A stretch of DNA of 64,000 nt, from NCBI GenBank assembly GCA_023334545.1, contig JAADVB010000002.1, positions 1-64,000 on the forward strand. The letters are read 5' to 3'. The notes beneath the pieces were generated by a model, which saw only the letters and a list, made by a program, of their open reading frames with translations, was not told where the DNA came from and searched no databases. Within the stretch, counting starts at the first letter, position 1. Every line of letters starts with the position of its first letter. This document shows positions 1 to 10,411 of the stretch, one piece after another. This DNA comes from Salisapilia sapeloensis (lineage: Eukaryota > Oomycota > Peronosporomycetes > Peronosporales > Salisapiliaceae). Made by a program: the position numbers and the translations under genes.

Positions 1-117
1 GATTTCGTGGATTCGCATCACCCGACCTGGTCGATCAAGTACCTTGTCGATGCCACGTGTGGACGCTCGTACCGTCGGCACCGTAGAGCGACTCACTTCC
101 TCCATCCTCTTGTCCAT
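1..117 (-). CDS. 5' fragment of an unidentified gene (runs off left edge)
   Basis: The minus strand is open from an ATG at 117 down to base 1 (39 codons), beginning MDKRMEEVSRSTVPTVRAS. Codon choice (ACG, GTG, GAC, ATC) resembles the neighbouring genes. The piece is basic and has no recognisable domain. It would be the first exon, or its start, of a gene lying left of the window. Short open stretches also occur by chance, so this is tentative. Confidence 0.35.
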   Translation of the reverse strand, partial: MDKRMEEVSRSTVPTVRASTRGIDKVLDRPGRVMRIHEI

Positions 118-470
118 ACACAACGTCGATCCTACACTTCCATCTCGAGCATTTAAACTACTTAGTTACAGCTTGTGTCATCACAAAAGAAAGATATTAG
201 CAAGCACATCACACGTGTGACGTGACACCGTAGTCAGCTCGGATAGACACTTCCAGGTGCATACGTCAGTCGTGGAAGATACCTTCAGCCAACACTCCTC
301 TGACATACACGCATCCATACACTTTTCCTACCACTTCTATCAAAAGAAATCGAAATGGAGTCGACCACAAGTATCTTCAAGGAGTAAATTCGTATATTAA
401 GTTGCATTTTTGCCTGTACTAGGTACAATCCTACTTTGCTATCTAAACAAAATGAGTCTGCTCGGTCCTC
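118..470. other. Intergenic, nothing recognised
   Basis: This stretch lies between the start of the left-edge fragment and the stop of the next minus-strand gene. It would hold the promoter of the first and the 3' end of the second. I see no ORF of note, no RNA gene and no clear repeat. Confidence 0.5.
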
Positions 471-1379
471 TTACTCGAGTACAATGAACGACTCGTCTAT
501 TGCAGCGGGGCCGGTCGATCGACTGGACGTCGCGTGTTCATGAGCACTGAACGAAGCGCTCATTTCATCCGCTTGTTGATGCCAATTCGATGATATAAAG
601 TACGTTGGCGTCGAACTGGGTGCACTACTTTCGCTCAGTCCAGCGCCATGCTGTAGCTCGAGCATCACATACTCCCCGTTTATTCTTTCCGTCTCGGCTG
701 GGGGACTCTCCACGACTGTCGCCATCGGAATATCTTCTTCCTCTGAAAGTTCCTTACCTGTGCTTTCGCTATCGGAAGTCGAAGCAGGCATGTACGACAC
801 TTCAGCTTGTCGTAAGATGGGTGTGCTAGTCGAGAGATCGATCTCTTTACTATCCTTTGTGTCCTTGCTGAACTCGTACATAGACTGTCGCATGGAGTAG
901 GAAGAAGCTTTCAATGGATCGACCGTCGGTGTCATTTGCACGCTCCCAAAGGACAGTGTCGGAAATACTGGCTGCAAGGCAGCAACAGGTTCTGGAGAGA
1001 CGTTCGGATGAATCTCAGGACGCACGTGGATCTTCCTCTGACCTCGGACGTTGCGTAGAGAGATAATATGCAGCATGACGACGACGTCCTGCTTCCCAAA
1101 CGTCTCTTCCAGCGTCTTGCGTAGAATGTCATTCGAACTAACAGCAATATACCTTCGACTAGCTGGTACATCCGTGTCGTGACTCTCCTGCTTTCGCTGC
1201 ATCACGAGTCCAATCGGTAAATCATCCACTCGATCTCTCGCCAATTGTCTTAGAAACGGTAGACCGACGGCATGGAGGTACCATGCATCCACCGGAACTG
1301 GTTCAACATTCGTTTCTTCGGGAAAAGTAAGCAGACAGGTTGCTTTCACCACATCCTTATGCTCAGGACCACCACCCAT
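471..1379 (-). CDS. Unknown protein with AIM/LIR-like motifs
   Basis: Single-exon 302-residue protein. I do not recognise the family. Residues 1 to about 115 look like a folded alpha/beta module with a hydrophobic strand (DVVVMLHII). The rest is acidic and Ser/Thr-rich and probably disordered. Two short motifs fit the Atg8-interacting pattern (aromatic-x-x-aliphatic after acidic residues): Y237-V-M-L preceded by GE, and F298-I-V-L at the extreme C-terminus preceded by DES. A C-terminal motif of this kind is known from autophagy receptors. Membership of that class is inference. It is divergent from RPS5, with starts 249 bp apart. Confidence 0.6.
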   Translation of the reverse strand: MGGGPEHKDVVKATCLLTFPEETNVEPVPVDAWYLHAVGLPFLRQLARDRVDDLPIGLVMQRKQESHDTDVPASRRYIAVSSNDILRKTLEETFGKQDVVVMLHIISLRNVRGQRKIHVRPEIHPNVSPEPVAALQPVFPTLSFGSVQMTPTVDPLKASSYSMRQSMYEFSKDTKDSKEIDLSTSTPILRQAEVSYMPASTSDSESTGKELSEEEDIPMATVVESPPAETERINGEYVMLELQHGAGLSESSAPSSTPTYFISSNWHQQADEMSASFSAHEHATSSRSTGPAAIDESFIVLE

Positions 1380-1577
1380 GTTTAATCACTCGATTCCGTC
1401 CTCTTCCGCTGGTCTGAATTTCCGAGTTCAGAACGTTGAGAATTTCGTGTGAGAAGGTCGTGTCGTCTCGCTTTATAACATGTATTGTCGGGTGTATAAG
1501 GTAGGTTTTAATCTGGACCAAGGGATGCGAAGTGGTATACTTTAGTCAAGTTGTTTCGGCTGAGGTCGTAGCGCCCA

Positions 1578-1590
1578 TTCATTTCGCCCA
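1578..1590 (+). promoter_or_regulatory. Initiator-like element of RPS5
   Basis: The sequence TTCATTTCGCC lies about 50 bp upstream of the RPS5 ATG. It fits the TCATTY core of the oomycete initiator. The flanking CAWTTT part is not clear here, so this is a partial match. Confidence 0.4.
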
Positions 1591-1627
1591 AGCTTTTCAA
1601 CACAAATTCGCATTATCCCTCTCAACC

Positions 1628-2282
1628 ATGGCGGAAGCGGCGACCGAAGTCAAGCTCTTTAACAAGTGGTAGGTGCTAGTATAAATGTTCTTGTATATGA
1701 GAGTAGTGGATAATGATGTTTGGTTAATGCAGGTCTTATGATGACCTCAACGTGAACGCGGACATCTCGCTCGAAGACTACATCGCGATCACGGGCAAGG
1801 CGGCTACGTTCTTGCCGCACACGGCCCAGCGTTACCAGACCAAGCGTTTCCGTAAGGCCCAGTGCCCGATCGTTGAGCGTCTCGTCAACGCGCTTATGCG
1901 CAAGGGCCGCAACAGTGGCAAGAAGGTCAAGGCTGCTCGCATCGTGCGCCACACGCTCGAGATCATCCACCTCCTGACGGACAGGAACCCGCTCCAGGTG
2001 GTTGTCGAGGCCGTGATCAAGTCCGGACCGCGTGAAGACTCCACGCGTGTCGGATCTGCCGGTGTCGTCCGTCGTCAGGCCGTCGACGTCTCGCCGTTCC
2101 GTCGTGTCAACCAGGCTCTGTACCTGATTGCCACGGGTGCTCGTGAGGCCTCTTTCCGTAACGTCAAGACGATTGCCGAGTGCCTTGCCGACGAGCTGAT
2201 CAATGCGTCCAAGGGATCGTCCAACAGCTACGCGATTAAGAAGAAGGACGAGATCGAGCGTGTTGCCAAGGCCAACAGATAA
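1628..2282 (+). CDS. RPS5: 40S ribosomal protein S5 (uS7 family)
   Basis: Two exons, 1628-1668 and 1733-2282, with a 64-bp GT-AG intron that splits the Trp codon; 196 residues. The joined N-terminus reads KLFNKWSYDDLNV followed by ISLEDYIAI, the classic uS7/RPS5 start. The body carries [22 protein letters not shown] and ends in [14 protein letters not shown], as in eukaryotic S5. It binds 18S rRNA in the head of the small subunit near the E site. Codon use is strongly biased to C/G-ending codons, as expected for a highly expressed gene. It is convergent with the kinesin gene, whose stop lies 111 bp downstream. Confidence 0.97.
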
Positions 2283-2392
2283 GTTGGTTGGAAGATGCCA
2301 TCCTCTTCCTTGTACGAGTTGAAGAGTAATGGAATAAGAACAGGGTTGGTGCCGCAACTTGTTGAGAGCCAAAGAACCTCTTGTTATTTCGT

Positions 2393-5300
2393 TTAATCGA
2401 GTACACCGTCGACATCGACGTCCGTGCCAGCTCGAAGTTGTTTGATAATGTTTTTCAATTTGTTCACGAGCTCACTTTCAGAGTTCTTGTTCGCATTATT
2501 CGTTATGAGCTTCACGCGAGACGCGTACGATAGTGATGTTTGTGTTTCTTCCTGTTCACGATATGAGAGGAAGCAACTACTAGTTGAGATACGATACGTA
2601 CTTGATTGTAGTCTGCTGGCGAGATGTTGACGAACATGAGCTATTATCGAGGTTACCATTCGTATCGTTCATGGAAATGGATATGCGGTGCCTACTGTCT
2701 TTGCGTTTCCACCAAGCGAGTCTTGCATGAGTTGAGTCAACTAACATCGTGCTGAGACTAAGTTATCCAAGGATATCAGATGAGTGCTTGATGTACCTTG
2801 TTGTTTCGATAAGGAATGAACTTTTCATTCGTAGAGAGTGCCGAGATGACATCGCCAAGTGCTAGTTACCATGCTTACAAGTAAAATTTTAATAGAAGTA
2901 TTCATCGAGCTTATCTTACCACTAAGACTCTTGTTGATTGCTTGTGCTTCTTTCAGTCGATCTGCAGTGGCTCCGGTCTTCCCAGCTCTTTCAGATCCGG
3001 CTAAATCGACAAGACTGAGTTTCCCGACCGTCGTTGTCTTTGTCGTCTTATTATAATTCTCAATGACGATCGAGAAGACAGAATGGCTTCGACTACTCTC
3101 AGCGTTCATTTTCGTAGCACCAACTTGTCGTTTCCGGTTTGCCTGGTCGAATAGAGTTAGTGTTTGCTCTGGACTGGTGCACTGGACACTCTTGGCGTTT
3201 TGTACGACGACCATGCCTTTTTCATTCTTCTTGATGTCCAACTTGAGCGTATCTTTTCCTGGCCCATCAAGTGCATGCACAAGGTCGATCAAAGCATCAT
3301 TGTACAGTTCCAGCATACTCGCTTGGAATTTAATGTTGTGGTTGTTCTTGTTCGCATCTGCGAGCGCAAAGAGCTGATGGATAGCTCGAGGTGTAAGTCC
3401 AGGCATGTTCTCTGTACCGGTCATGGTGAACGTCTTTCCGGAACCTGTTTGGCCGTACGCAAATATGCAAACGTTGTATCCATCGACTGCACTCTGAAGG
3501 AGGTTACTTGTATCATCAAACACTTCTTCTTGGGAGTTACTAGCTGAAAAGACTCGATCGTACGTAAATGTCTTGGGTCCTCGTGCAGTCTGCAAGTCGA
3601 GTGTATATTCATCTTTAAAAGAAACGCAAGACTGGCATCCTCGCTCTAACTCGGAGCTGCTCATCGGTCGACATCGAGCATACACTCGAATTTTTCCTTT
3701 CATATCTTCAATCATATTGTAATACTTCTTACGCAACGCTTGTTCTTCACGGTAACTTGTTTCCACTGCTGTAAATTGAGCTTTTGTGCTTGCCAGCTCC
3801 TCCGTTAGCGTTGCTACTTTAGCCGCTTCTTCGCGCAATCCTGCCATGTCCTTCTCTAACTCTACTAGTTGCATAGATTTTCCGCTCATGTTCTGTAAAT
3901 CTTGTTGACACTTTTGTAGCTCATCTTTCAGTTTTGTTGTCTCTATCTGTGCTGCCTGAAGCTGCTTGTTAAGACCATTGATCTCTCGACTGGATGTTTT
4001 CTCCATCTCATCTAAAGCTTTTCTGTGTTTCTTTTCCAACTCGCCAAGTTTCCGATCCATGACTACACTACTGACTCCACCTCCACCAGAGCTCCCTCCT
4101 GACGAAGCCTGGGTACTTGCCTTGTCCAGTGCTGCTTCGAGCTGCGTAATTTTTACCTTGTCTGCCTTTGACTTTGCTTCTAATGCTTTTAGCTTTTGTT
4201 GATACTCTTGAACAGCTTTAGATTTACCAGCGCTCGTCTCGTCCTTCTGAGCAGTTTTCTTGGGCGAGCTCGATGGCGTTTTGGCTCTCGTAGGTGAATT
4301 AGAAGGCGTCTTGGCCCTTGTAAGTGACCTTGAACCCTGAGATGGAGGTCGGTCCGGTGTCTTACTACTTTCTGATCGATATGTCTGCACCATCGCTGCG
4401 TAGTTCGCTCGAACGGTGTCAAGGTGTTTCCGTAAGACAGTGGAGCCTCGAGCCGCAGGCAATCGACTTGTTTCTGTAATTGCTGCTTGGAGAGCTTTGA
4501 TCTCTGCTGGAGCTTCAGGAGATGGACGAAGTTTCTGAAGCAGTATGACGCACTGCTTACAACACTTTGTGTACGTTTGGAAACACTTGGCCTTGTTTCC
4601 TTGATTAAAAAACTGTTTGCCTGATAAGATAGCTTCATCGATGCATCCAACAATTTGCATGGCAGCATCATGGCCTTGAGTATCGACATTTGGCATGTCT
4701 GGTGTAGATGGCTTTGGTGTCTCCGACGAGCTATCGTTAGCTATTTCGACCGTCTCCTCAACGCTCTCTTCTAGAGCTAACGTCGGCGTGATGGGCATCA
4801 TATCAGGAAGGCTTTCTTTGCTGTGAGTGTTATCAGTTAACGACAGTTGGTGAGTCGATTGCTGTACTTCCTTTAGCTGATCCTTCGTTCGCTCGATCTC
4901 AACGTCTAGCCGTGCTTTCTCTGCCCGCCGTTCATCAAGCTCTTTCGCTATCACTATCACTTGCTCTTTTAACTTATTGTAATGCGCTTCCATTGCGATT
5001 GCCTGGTCGTGTGCAAATTCTTCGCGCATGACAAAAGTTAAAGGACTAGCTTCGAATGCTTCTTTCATCCCGAGAGTGTTTAAAATCGGTTCATCAAGCT
5101 GGGACATCATTTCGTTTGACTGATTCTCTTTGAAACTTTTTGAGTCGTTCAGATCAACAGTGTTCTTAAGTTCGATCGCTTCAAAACTGTTTGGCAAGTC
5201 CACATCATTAATCGCATCGGACCTAGCCACTTTGGAAGTTATTGGCGTGTTCACATCAATTGTGTCTTTAGCCTTATTCTCTCCGGAAGTCGTAAGCACA

Positions 5301-6994
5301 TTTACATCGACTATAGCTTTCGACTCGGTCTCTTCGATAGGTTTGGACACGTCTACATCAGCTGTAAGCTTTGATTCTGCTATAGCGTTCGGACTCCCTG
5401 GCTCAGAGCTGACAGCACTTGCAGCAGATATATCTTTTAGGACAGCATCTACATCAAATTCGGATCGCGTAGAGACGTCTCGACCTAAAGAGGACACCGC
5501 ACTGACTGGACGTGAAGAGATGCTTCCTGTTGACCTTTGAGTTAAAAAGCTACGAGAAGAAGGCAGTGCTACTGAACCCAATGCGTGCCATTGGTTTAGT
5601 CGATCCAGCTGTAAGACTTTGCTACGATGGTTTATCTTTAGCTCTCGCAGCTCTCGCTTTGCAGCCATTAATGCTTCTTCATTTTCTTTAAATGTTACGT
5701 ATAAACCTCTAGCCTGCGCCTTCTCCTCATTACTTGGTTCTCGTCCATTTGTCTCCACAAATTCATCAAGCCATTGCTTTACTGCAGTCTTTGACAACTT
5801 TCGTACACTCTGTAGCTGCTCAACTTTAGATTTCTGTGACTTAATCTCCTGCTTTGAGCGATAGACTTCGGCATTTCCCTCTCGGAAACGTTCAAGATGC
5901 ACTTCGTATTGAAGTTGTTGATCCGGGATGTCCAAGACAGTGGAAGGTAAGGCTTCAGGATATGTTACCACCGACAGAGACTTCGTTGACAAACCAAATG
6001 GAACTTCAACTGCACCTCTTGCAACACTACTAACTACGAATTCTAGTGCTTCACTTACAGCAGCACGTTCTACTTCGTTATATGCCGAGGTTGCTACTGC
6101 CAGTTGTTCTTGTAGAAATTGTTCTCGCTGTGCGGCTGCCTCCACCGCACTTTGCAGTGTTTGAATCTGACTGCTAAGTTTGCTTGCAGTAACTCGCATA
6201 TCTCTACTTACACATTGGTCCAAGGCACAATTAATGATGATATCCAGGCAAGACTGTGCAACGTTCTCAGCTACCATAGCTTTCTGTGCATCTAAAACGA
6301 GTTTTACACTTTCTTTTTCACGCTGAATAGCTTCCTTTTGAATATGTTGAAACCGAGTCACTTCTCGCAACGAACTTGCCTGGATATCTTCCCATGACAT
6401 GTCGGCTTGCTCTCTTAATTGCAGTTGCAAGGTTTCACATTCCATTCTCTTCATTTTAGTTACCACTTCTACTTCTTGCTCAATTTGATCGCGCCATGCA
6501 CATAGTTTTTCCTCGTGATACAACAGATACTGCTCCATCCTTTCACGAGCTCGTTCTTCTACATGAGAGAACGCTCGCAAAGCTCTCTGAGTTTCGTCTT
6601 CCAGCTTCATTTTCTCTTTCTCGATTTCCATTTGTTTCGATTCACTCGTAGCTTGAAAGCTCTTAGCTTTTTGGTGCTCCGTTTCCAGTTTGCTTCGGCA
6701 TCGCTTTTTTAAATCTTGTATGTATGACTCGTACTGCTCTCGTGTTCGTTGCTCTGCCTCTTTGCATTGGTCCATGACAATCGCAATTTGCCTCGTATGA
6801 TCTCTCTTTAGTGCTTTCATGTCGAAGACGACATTTTCAATGTGCTTTCGTGCTAGTTTAACTGGAATATATGACTCTTCCTGCACAGTAGTAAGCGGTG
6901 GAGGAGGCTGTTGCGAGGCTAAGAACTGCCGTCGTTGGTCTGGACTTAGTGCTTCCAAGGGAGCAACCTCGATTTGCGAAGACTGTCGCATCAT
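2393..6994 (-). CDS. Kinesin-14 family C-terminal motor protein
   Basis: Five exons on the minus strand: 6994-2920, 2861-2797, 2740-2696, 2640-2602 and 2551-2393; introns are 50-58 bp; 1460 residues. All junctions keep frame and rebuild the motor: KSLSALGDVISAL, then PYRNNK, then LTQLMQDSLGGNAKT, then LMFVNISP. The motor lies at about residues 1098-1430, with IRVYARCRP, the P-loop GQTGSGKT near 1181, switch I SSRSHSVF and switch II LVDLAGSER. Upstream are long coiled coils (about 45-330, 360-470, 680-740, 950-1095) and a helical region near 785-890. A C-terminal motor after a coiled coil is the kinesin-14 layout, whose members move to microtubule minus ends and bundle spindle or axonemal microtubules. 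Five tandem 17-residue repeats lie at 540-624. All four introns fall in the last 10% of the gene. Confidence 0.93.
5123..5377 (-). repeat. Five tandem 51-bp (17-residue) coding repeats in the kinesin
   Basis: Kinesin residues 540-624 divide into five units of exactly 17 residues. They begin ESKLTADVDV, ESKAIVDVNV, KAKDTIDVNT, RSDAINDVDL and ELKNTVDLND, sharing a pattern of two charged residues, a hydrophobic, then D-V-[ND]-x. The units have diverged in sequence but not in length. Confidence 0.85.
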
Positions 6995-7168
6995 TCGCTG
7001 TCTCTAGCCGTAAGCACTCGTCGAGCTACTACAGTATACCAGTTATAAACTCAATGCATGCAGAAACAAACTTTTGTAAGCCTTGAATCTATTTTTGAGT
7101 CTTTAATCTCGACGTCTATGATTCTATTCGTCGGTGATATGAGTATCTACATCCTGCTAATTGACTTC

Positions 7169-8674
7169 TTAAGCTGCACCCGTCTTCTTTCGTTTCAAAA
7201 AGAGAAGTGGAGTCGTTAAGGAGCTAGCAAGTGCGATGATGCCGATAATGAGCAATCCGTTTTGTCTTGATCCAGTGCCACGGAAGATGATACCATAGAT
7301 GACACCTCCTACGTTTCCACCGGCGCCAACAATACCAGTCACAGGGCCCGTTAAGTGCTCACTTACGTACGGTACCATGCCAAAAGCTGATCCACCGGCA
7401 GCTTGAGCGAAGACAGCCACCAAAACGTAAAGCACGGCACATACGGCCAGTCCATTGTTACGACTGAGGATAATGAGCACGACTCCAAGGATGATGAGAA
7501 GCACGAATTGAACGGCAAGTCGACCTTTCATCCCAAAGCGGGCATTGGCCTTGTCGGAAGCTAAGCCGCCTAACGCTCGCGCAACAAGGTTCATGAGACC
7601 GAAGATAGATGCGAGTGATGCTGCCTGTGTCTTACTCAACATAGCACACTCGTCCTCATCTCCAGTACATCCGTCTTTGGGAAACTCTTCATAAAAGTAG
7701 AGTGCGCCCATGTTATTCAGCTGCAGCTCTGCACCGAACGTCACTGCATAATGGATAGTCAAGATGATCGTGTTAGGATCCGTGAGGACCATGGCAAAGG
7801 ACCGGAATATGCCAAACTCTGGATGGTCAGCATCCTTCTTTGCCTGAATGAGGTTCTCAAACGGACCCATGGGACAGCTATCGACGTGGAACCAGATTAC
7901 AATACCCATGATGACCATGACAATAGCAGGCACTGCGATGGTAAGTCGCCAAGCAATGTCTTGAGACATACCTAGCTCAAAGAGTTCCTCCAAGTAGGGC
8001 AAGATGAGGAAAGCGAAACCGATTCCTGCTAGTCCGATGCCACCAGTAATGGCATTGCTCGTGCCAGCAACGTTTCGTGCGAACATGATGGTGGTCCAGT
8101 ACTGGCAGGAGACGAAGATGCAGCCGACGAATCCAATAACGAAACGAGCGATGAGCAGTCCGATGGACGAGCTGACAAAGGCAGCTCCAGCGATCGGAAT
8201 GGCTCCGATCCAAAGCAAGAAGCTTTGAATATGTTTCGGACCATATCGGTCCAACAAGGGTCCAGCTATGATACGTGTGATGATCGTACTGGCAGTGGCG
8301 GCAATGTCTGAGTTCAAGACTTGACCGTCAGTGAGGTTGAGTTGTTCCTTGATGATGGGCATTAGAGGCGGGATGGCGTACCAGCCAATGAACCCAGGTA
8401 GTCCGGAGAGGTAACTCAGGTGGAATGCACGCATGTGCGGTCGTTGGAAACTCCATGGTTTCAGAGCCGTGGCACGGTCGAACTGCCTTTCATCGACGGG
8501 GAGGTCGTAGGCGGAGATGACCTCAGGCTGTTCGACTGTAAACCGGCTTGAGGACGTACTACTCTCGTGGACCCGAAGGTAGCTTTCTCGAGGTGTCTCG
8601 GGCATGGGTGTTTGTGGAGATTGGGCCATATAGGCGTTGGCGTTATGACTTTGATTGTCATGCGTGAAGCTCAT
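7169..8674 (-). CDS. NRT2-type nitrate/nitrite transporter (MFS, NNP family)
   Basis: Single-exon 501-residue membrane protein with a cytosolic N-terminus of about 80 residues and about 12 hydrophobic segments. The start RAFHLSYLSGLPGFIGWYA resembles NRT2/NarK proteins. The loop 2-3 MFS motif reads RIIAGPLLDRYGPK. Two Gly-rich nitrate-signature segments are present: NAITGGIGLAGIGF (about 205-218) and VGAGGNVGGVIYG (about 447-459). NNP proteins move nitrate or nitrite across the plasma membrane with protons. The substrate is inferred from family membership. It is divergent from PEX11, and no nitrate or nitrite reductase gene is nearby. A start at residue 1 is assumed because no internal Met fits better. 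Confidence 0.85.
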   Translation of the reverse strand: MSFTHDNQSHNANAYMAQSPQTPMPETPRESYLRVHESSTSSSRFTVEQPEVISAYDLPVDERQFDRATALKPWSFQRPHMRAFHLSYLSGLPGFIGWYAIPPLMPIIKEQLNLTDGQVLNSDIAATASTIITRIIAGPLLDRYGPKHIQSFLLWIGAIPIAGAAFVSSSIGLLIARFVIGFVGCIFVSCQYWTTIMFARNVAGTSNAITGGIGLAGIGFAFLILPYLEELFELGMSQDIAWRLTIAVPAIVMVIMGIVIWFHVDSCPMGPFENLIQAKKDADHPEFGIFRSFAMVLTDPNTIILTIHYAVTFGAELQLNNMGALYFYEEFPKDGCTGDEDECAMLSKTQAASLASIFGLMNLVARALGGLASDKANARFGMKGRLAVQFVLLIILGVVLIILSRNNGLAVCAVLYVLVAVFAQAAGGSAFGMVPYVSEHLTGPVTGIVGAGGNVGGVIYGIIFRGTGSRQNGLLIIGIIALASSLTTPLLFLKRKKTGAA

Positions 8675-9123
8675 TGTAACATCGTATGAGCACGAGGGCA
8701 GGAAGTGTATGCAAGTGGTGGGTAGTTATCAAAAACTGAAGTGATCATTGCGCACGTCGACGTACCGGGCGACAAAATCATGCGAGTCGTGACAAATACC
8801 TGGTCTTCAGCTCGATTGGCTCCAGTAGCTGATCGCGAAAACTAACACTGTTAATTGCGCTTCAGATGAAACGACATGTCTTGACCTCGTCTCACGGTCT
8901 CGTGAACCTTCCAACGGATCAGGTACGGAGCCTACTGTATGGCTACAGACCCGTCTACTATCCGCGACGTGTCGAGTGACGCATCGAAATTTTTTCTACC
9001 CATCCAAAGGATAAAAAGAGCTGAAATAGCCACCTCGTAATTTTTCATATACACGTTAAATCATCCAATGAGGTAGCCTCACGGACTTTTAGTAAACACG
9101 AGCGGCGCAACGACTTCTGTCGA
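8675..9123. other. Divergent intergenic region between nitrate transporter and PEX11
   Basis: About 450 bp shared by two outward-facing genes. It contains A/T-rich tracts near 8990-9060 but no ORF with coding character. Apart from the initiator at its right end I see no defined site. Confidence 0.5.
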
Positions 9124-9132
9124 GCTCATTCC
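9124..9132 (+). promoter_or_regulatory. Oomycete initiator match upstream of PEX11
   Basis: GCTCATTCC is a perfect match to the GCTCATTYY half of the oomycete core promoter. It sits 50 bp upstream of the PEX11 start codon, the usual spacing for a transcription start. Confidence 0.55.
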
Positions 9133-9173
9133 TCGCTCTACCTCGTCCTTGTTGTACGTTTCGATCCGACAAG

Positions 9174-10353
9174 ATGTCTCCACCAATGCAAAAAGCCCCC
9201 GTGTCTCTCGATGCGGTCATTAAAGTCGCATTTTGTCTCGACGGACGAGACAAGATCACCAAAGTACGTCGCGTCGGCTTGTACATGCAAAGCGTCGATC
9301 TAATGTGTCGCTCTAGTTTTTACAATATGGAGGAAGAGCTGCGGCTTGGTACTTGCTTTCAATCGACCCGAAGAGTGAGCTCGGTCAGCGGTATGTATAG
9401 CTCTTGCATATGGTGTGAATGGATCGTTTGATGACGAACTGGCTGTAGGATGACTGCATTGTATCGATCGATGCAGCAAGGTCGCAAAGCCTTCCGTGTC
9501 GGCAAAAGTCTCACTTCATACAAGAAACTGATTGCTCTCCCGAGTGACAAGGTCCCTAGCGATAGATAGATATCTCTTTATCCATTATTTCTTACGTTGA
9601 TCATAGACCAAGGAGCAATGGAAAAAGTACCTCTTGTTCATCCAACATGCCGGCATGGTATCATCCACATCTTGTATCTATCTACTACACAATACTCATA
9701 TATTATGCATGATAGGTTGGCTACTATATGTACGATAACATGGGCTTCCTCGGCAAGAATAAGATCGTTTCCTTCGACACGGAAACTGCTGCTGGACGCG
9801 GCGGTGCCCTCGGTTTCTTCGCCGTCCTCGCCAGTCTCGCTCTATCTACGGATGACATTCGCGCCGTATGATCTTGTTTGTATGTTTACTCGACACGAAA
9901 GACTAATAGGTCCAAGTAGAATCTCGAGAAAGAGCGATGTGTTCGTGACGTCCTCGCTTCGGAACAAGTATCCTCTCTCTTATATACACCTAGTAGGCAT
10001 CTCCTGACATTCCTTAGGATGAGAGTCGTATCCAGAGTCTACGAGAGCAACTGGACAACCTACGCGACGACCGTTTCAACAAGGCTCTTAACTACATCAA
10101 GGTACTCTTCCTCCTCTACCTTATCTATTGTCCGTGCTCATTCTATATGTAGACGTTCTGTGACCTGGTCGTGGCATCCAACTCACCCCTGATCCGACTA
10201 TCCGAGCGTCTGACTGGCTCCAAGCTCAACGACGGTGTCATGGGTTCCGTCGGCTGTCTCTCTGCTGCCATCATGCTGTACAACACGTGGCCGAGTGTTC
10301 CCGTTCCACAGCTCCCAGCTCCGTCGGACGAAACGTCCAAGTCGAAAGAGTAA
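9174..10353 (+). CDS. PEX11: Peroxisomal membrane protein PEX11
   Basis: Eight exons: 9174-9263, 9317-9390, 9449-9551, 9607-9657, 9716-9865, 9920-9967, 10018-10101 and 10153-10353; introns are 51-58 bp; 266 residues. All phases close. The N-terminus joins KVAFCLDGRDKITK to FLQYGGRAAAWYLL, then RSMQQGRKAFRVGKSLTSYKKL, the amphipathic membrane-remodelling helix region of PEX11. A glycine-rich hydrophobic segment near 145 and a C-terminal hydrophobic helix (DGVMGSVGCLSAAIMLY) follow. PEX11 elongates peroxisomes before fission. Most of this gene is invisible to simple ORF calling because exons are only 16-67 codons long. It is convergent with the PFKFB gene (58 bp apart). Confidence 0.92.
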
Positions 10354-10411
10354 ATGTGAATGACCATGGCATTTGTTTCTTTCCACGTATATTGGTAAAA
10401 AGAGAGAGAGT

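Noticed and set aside
1659-2372. Minus-strand ORF of 237 codons over RPS5
   Set aside because: It is the mirror of a highly codon-biased ribosomal gene; such antisense ORFs arise from the bias itself.
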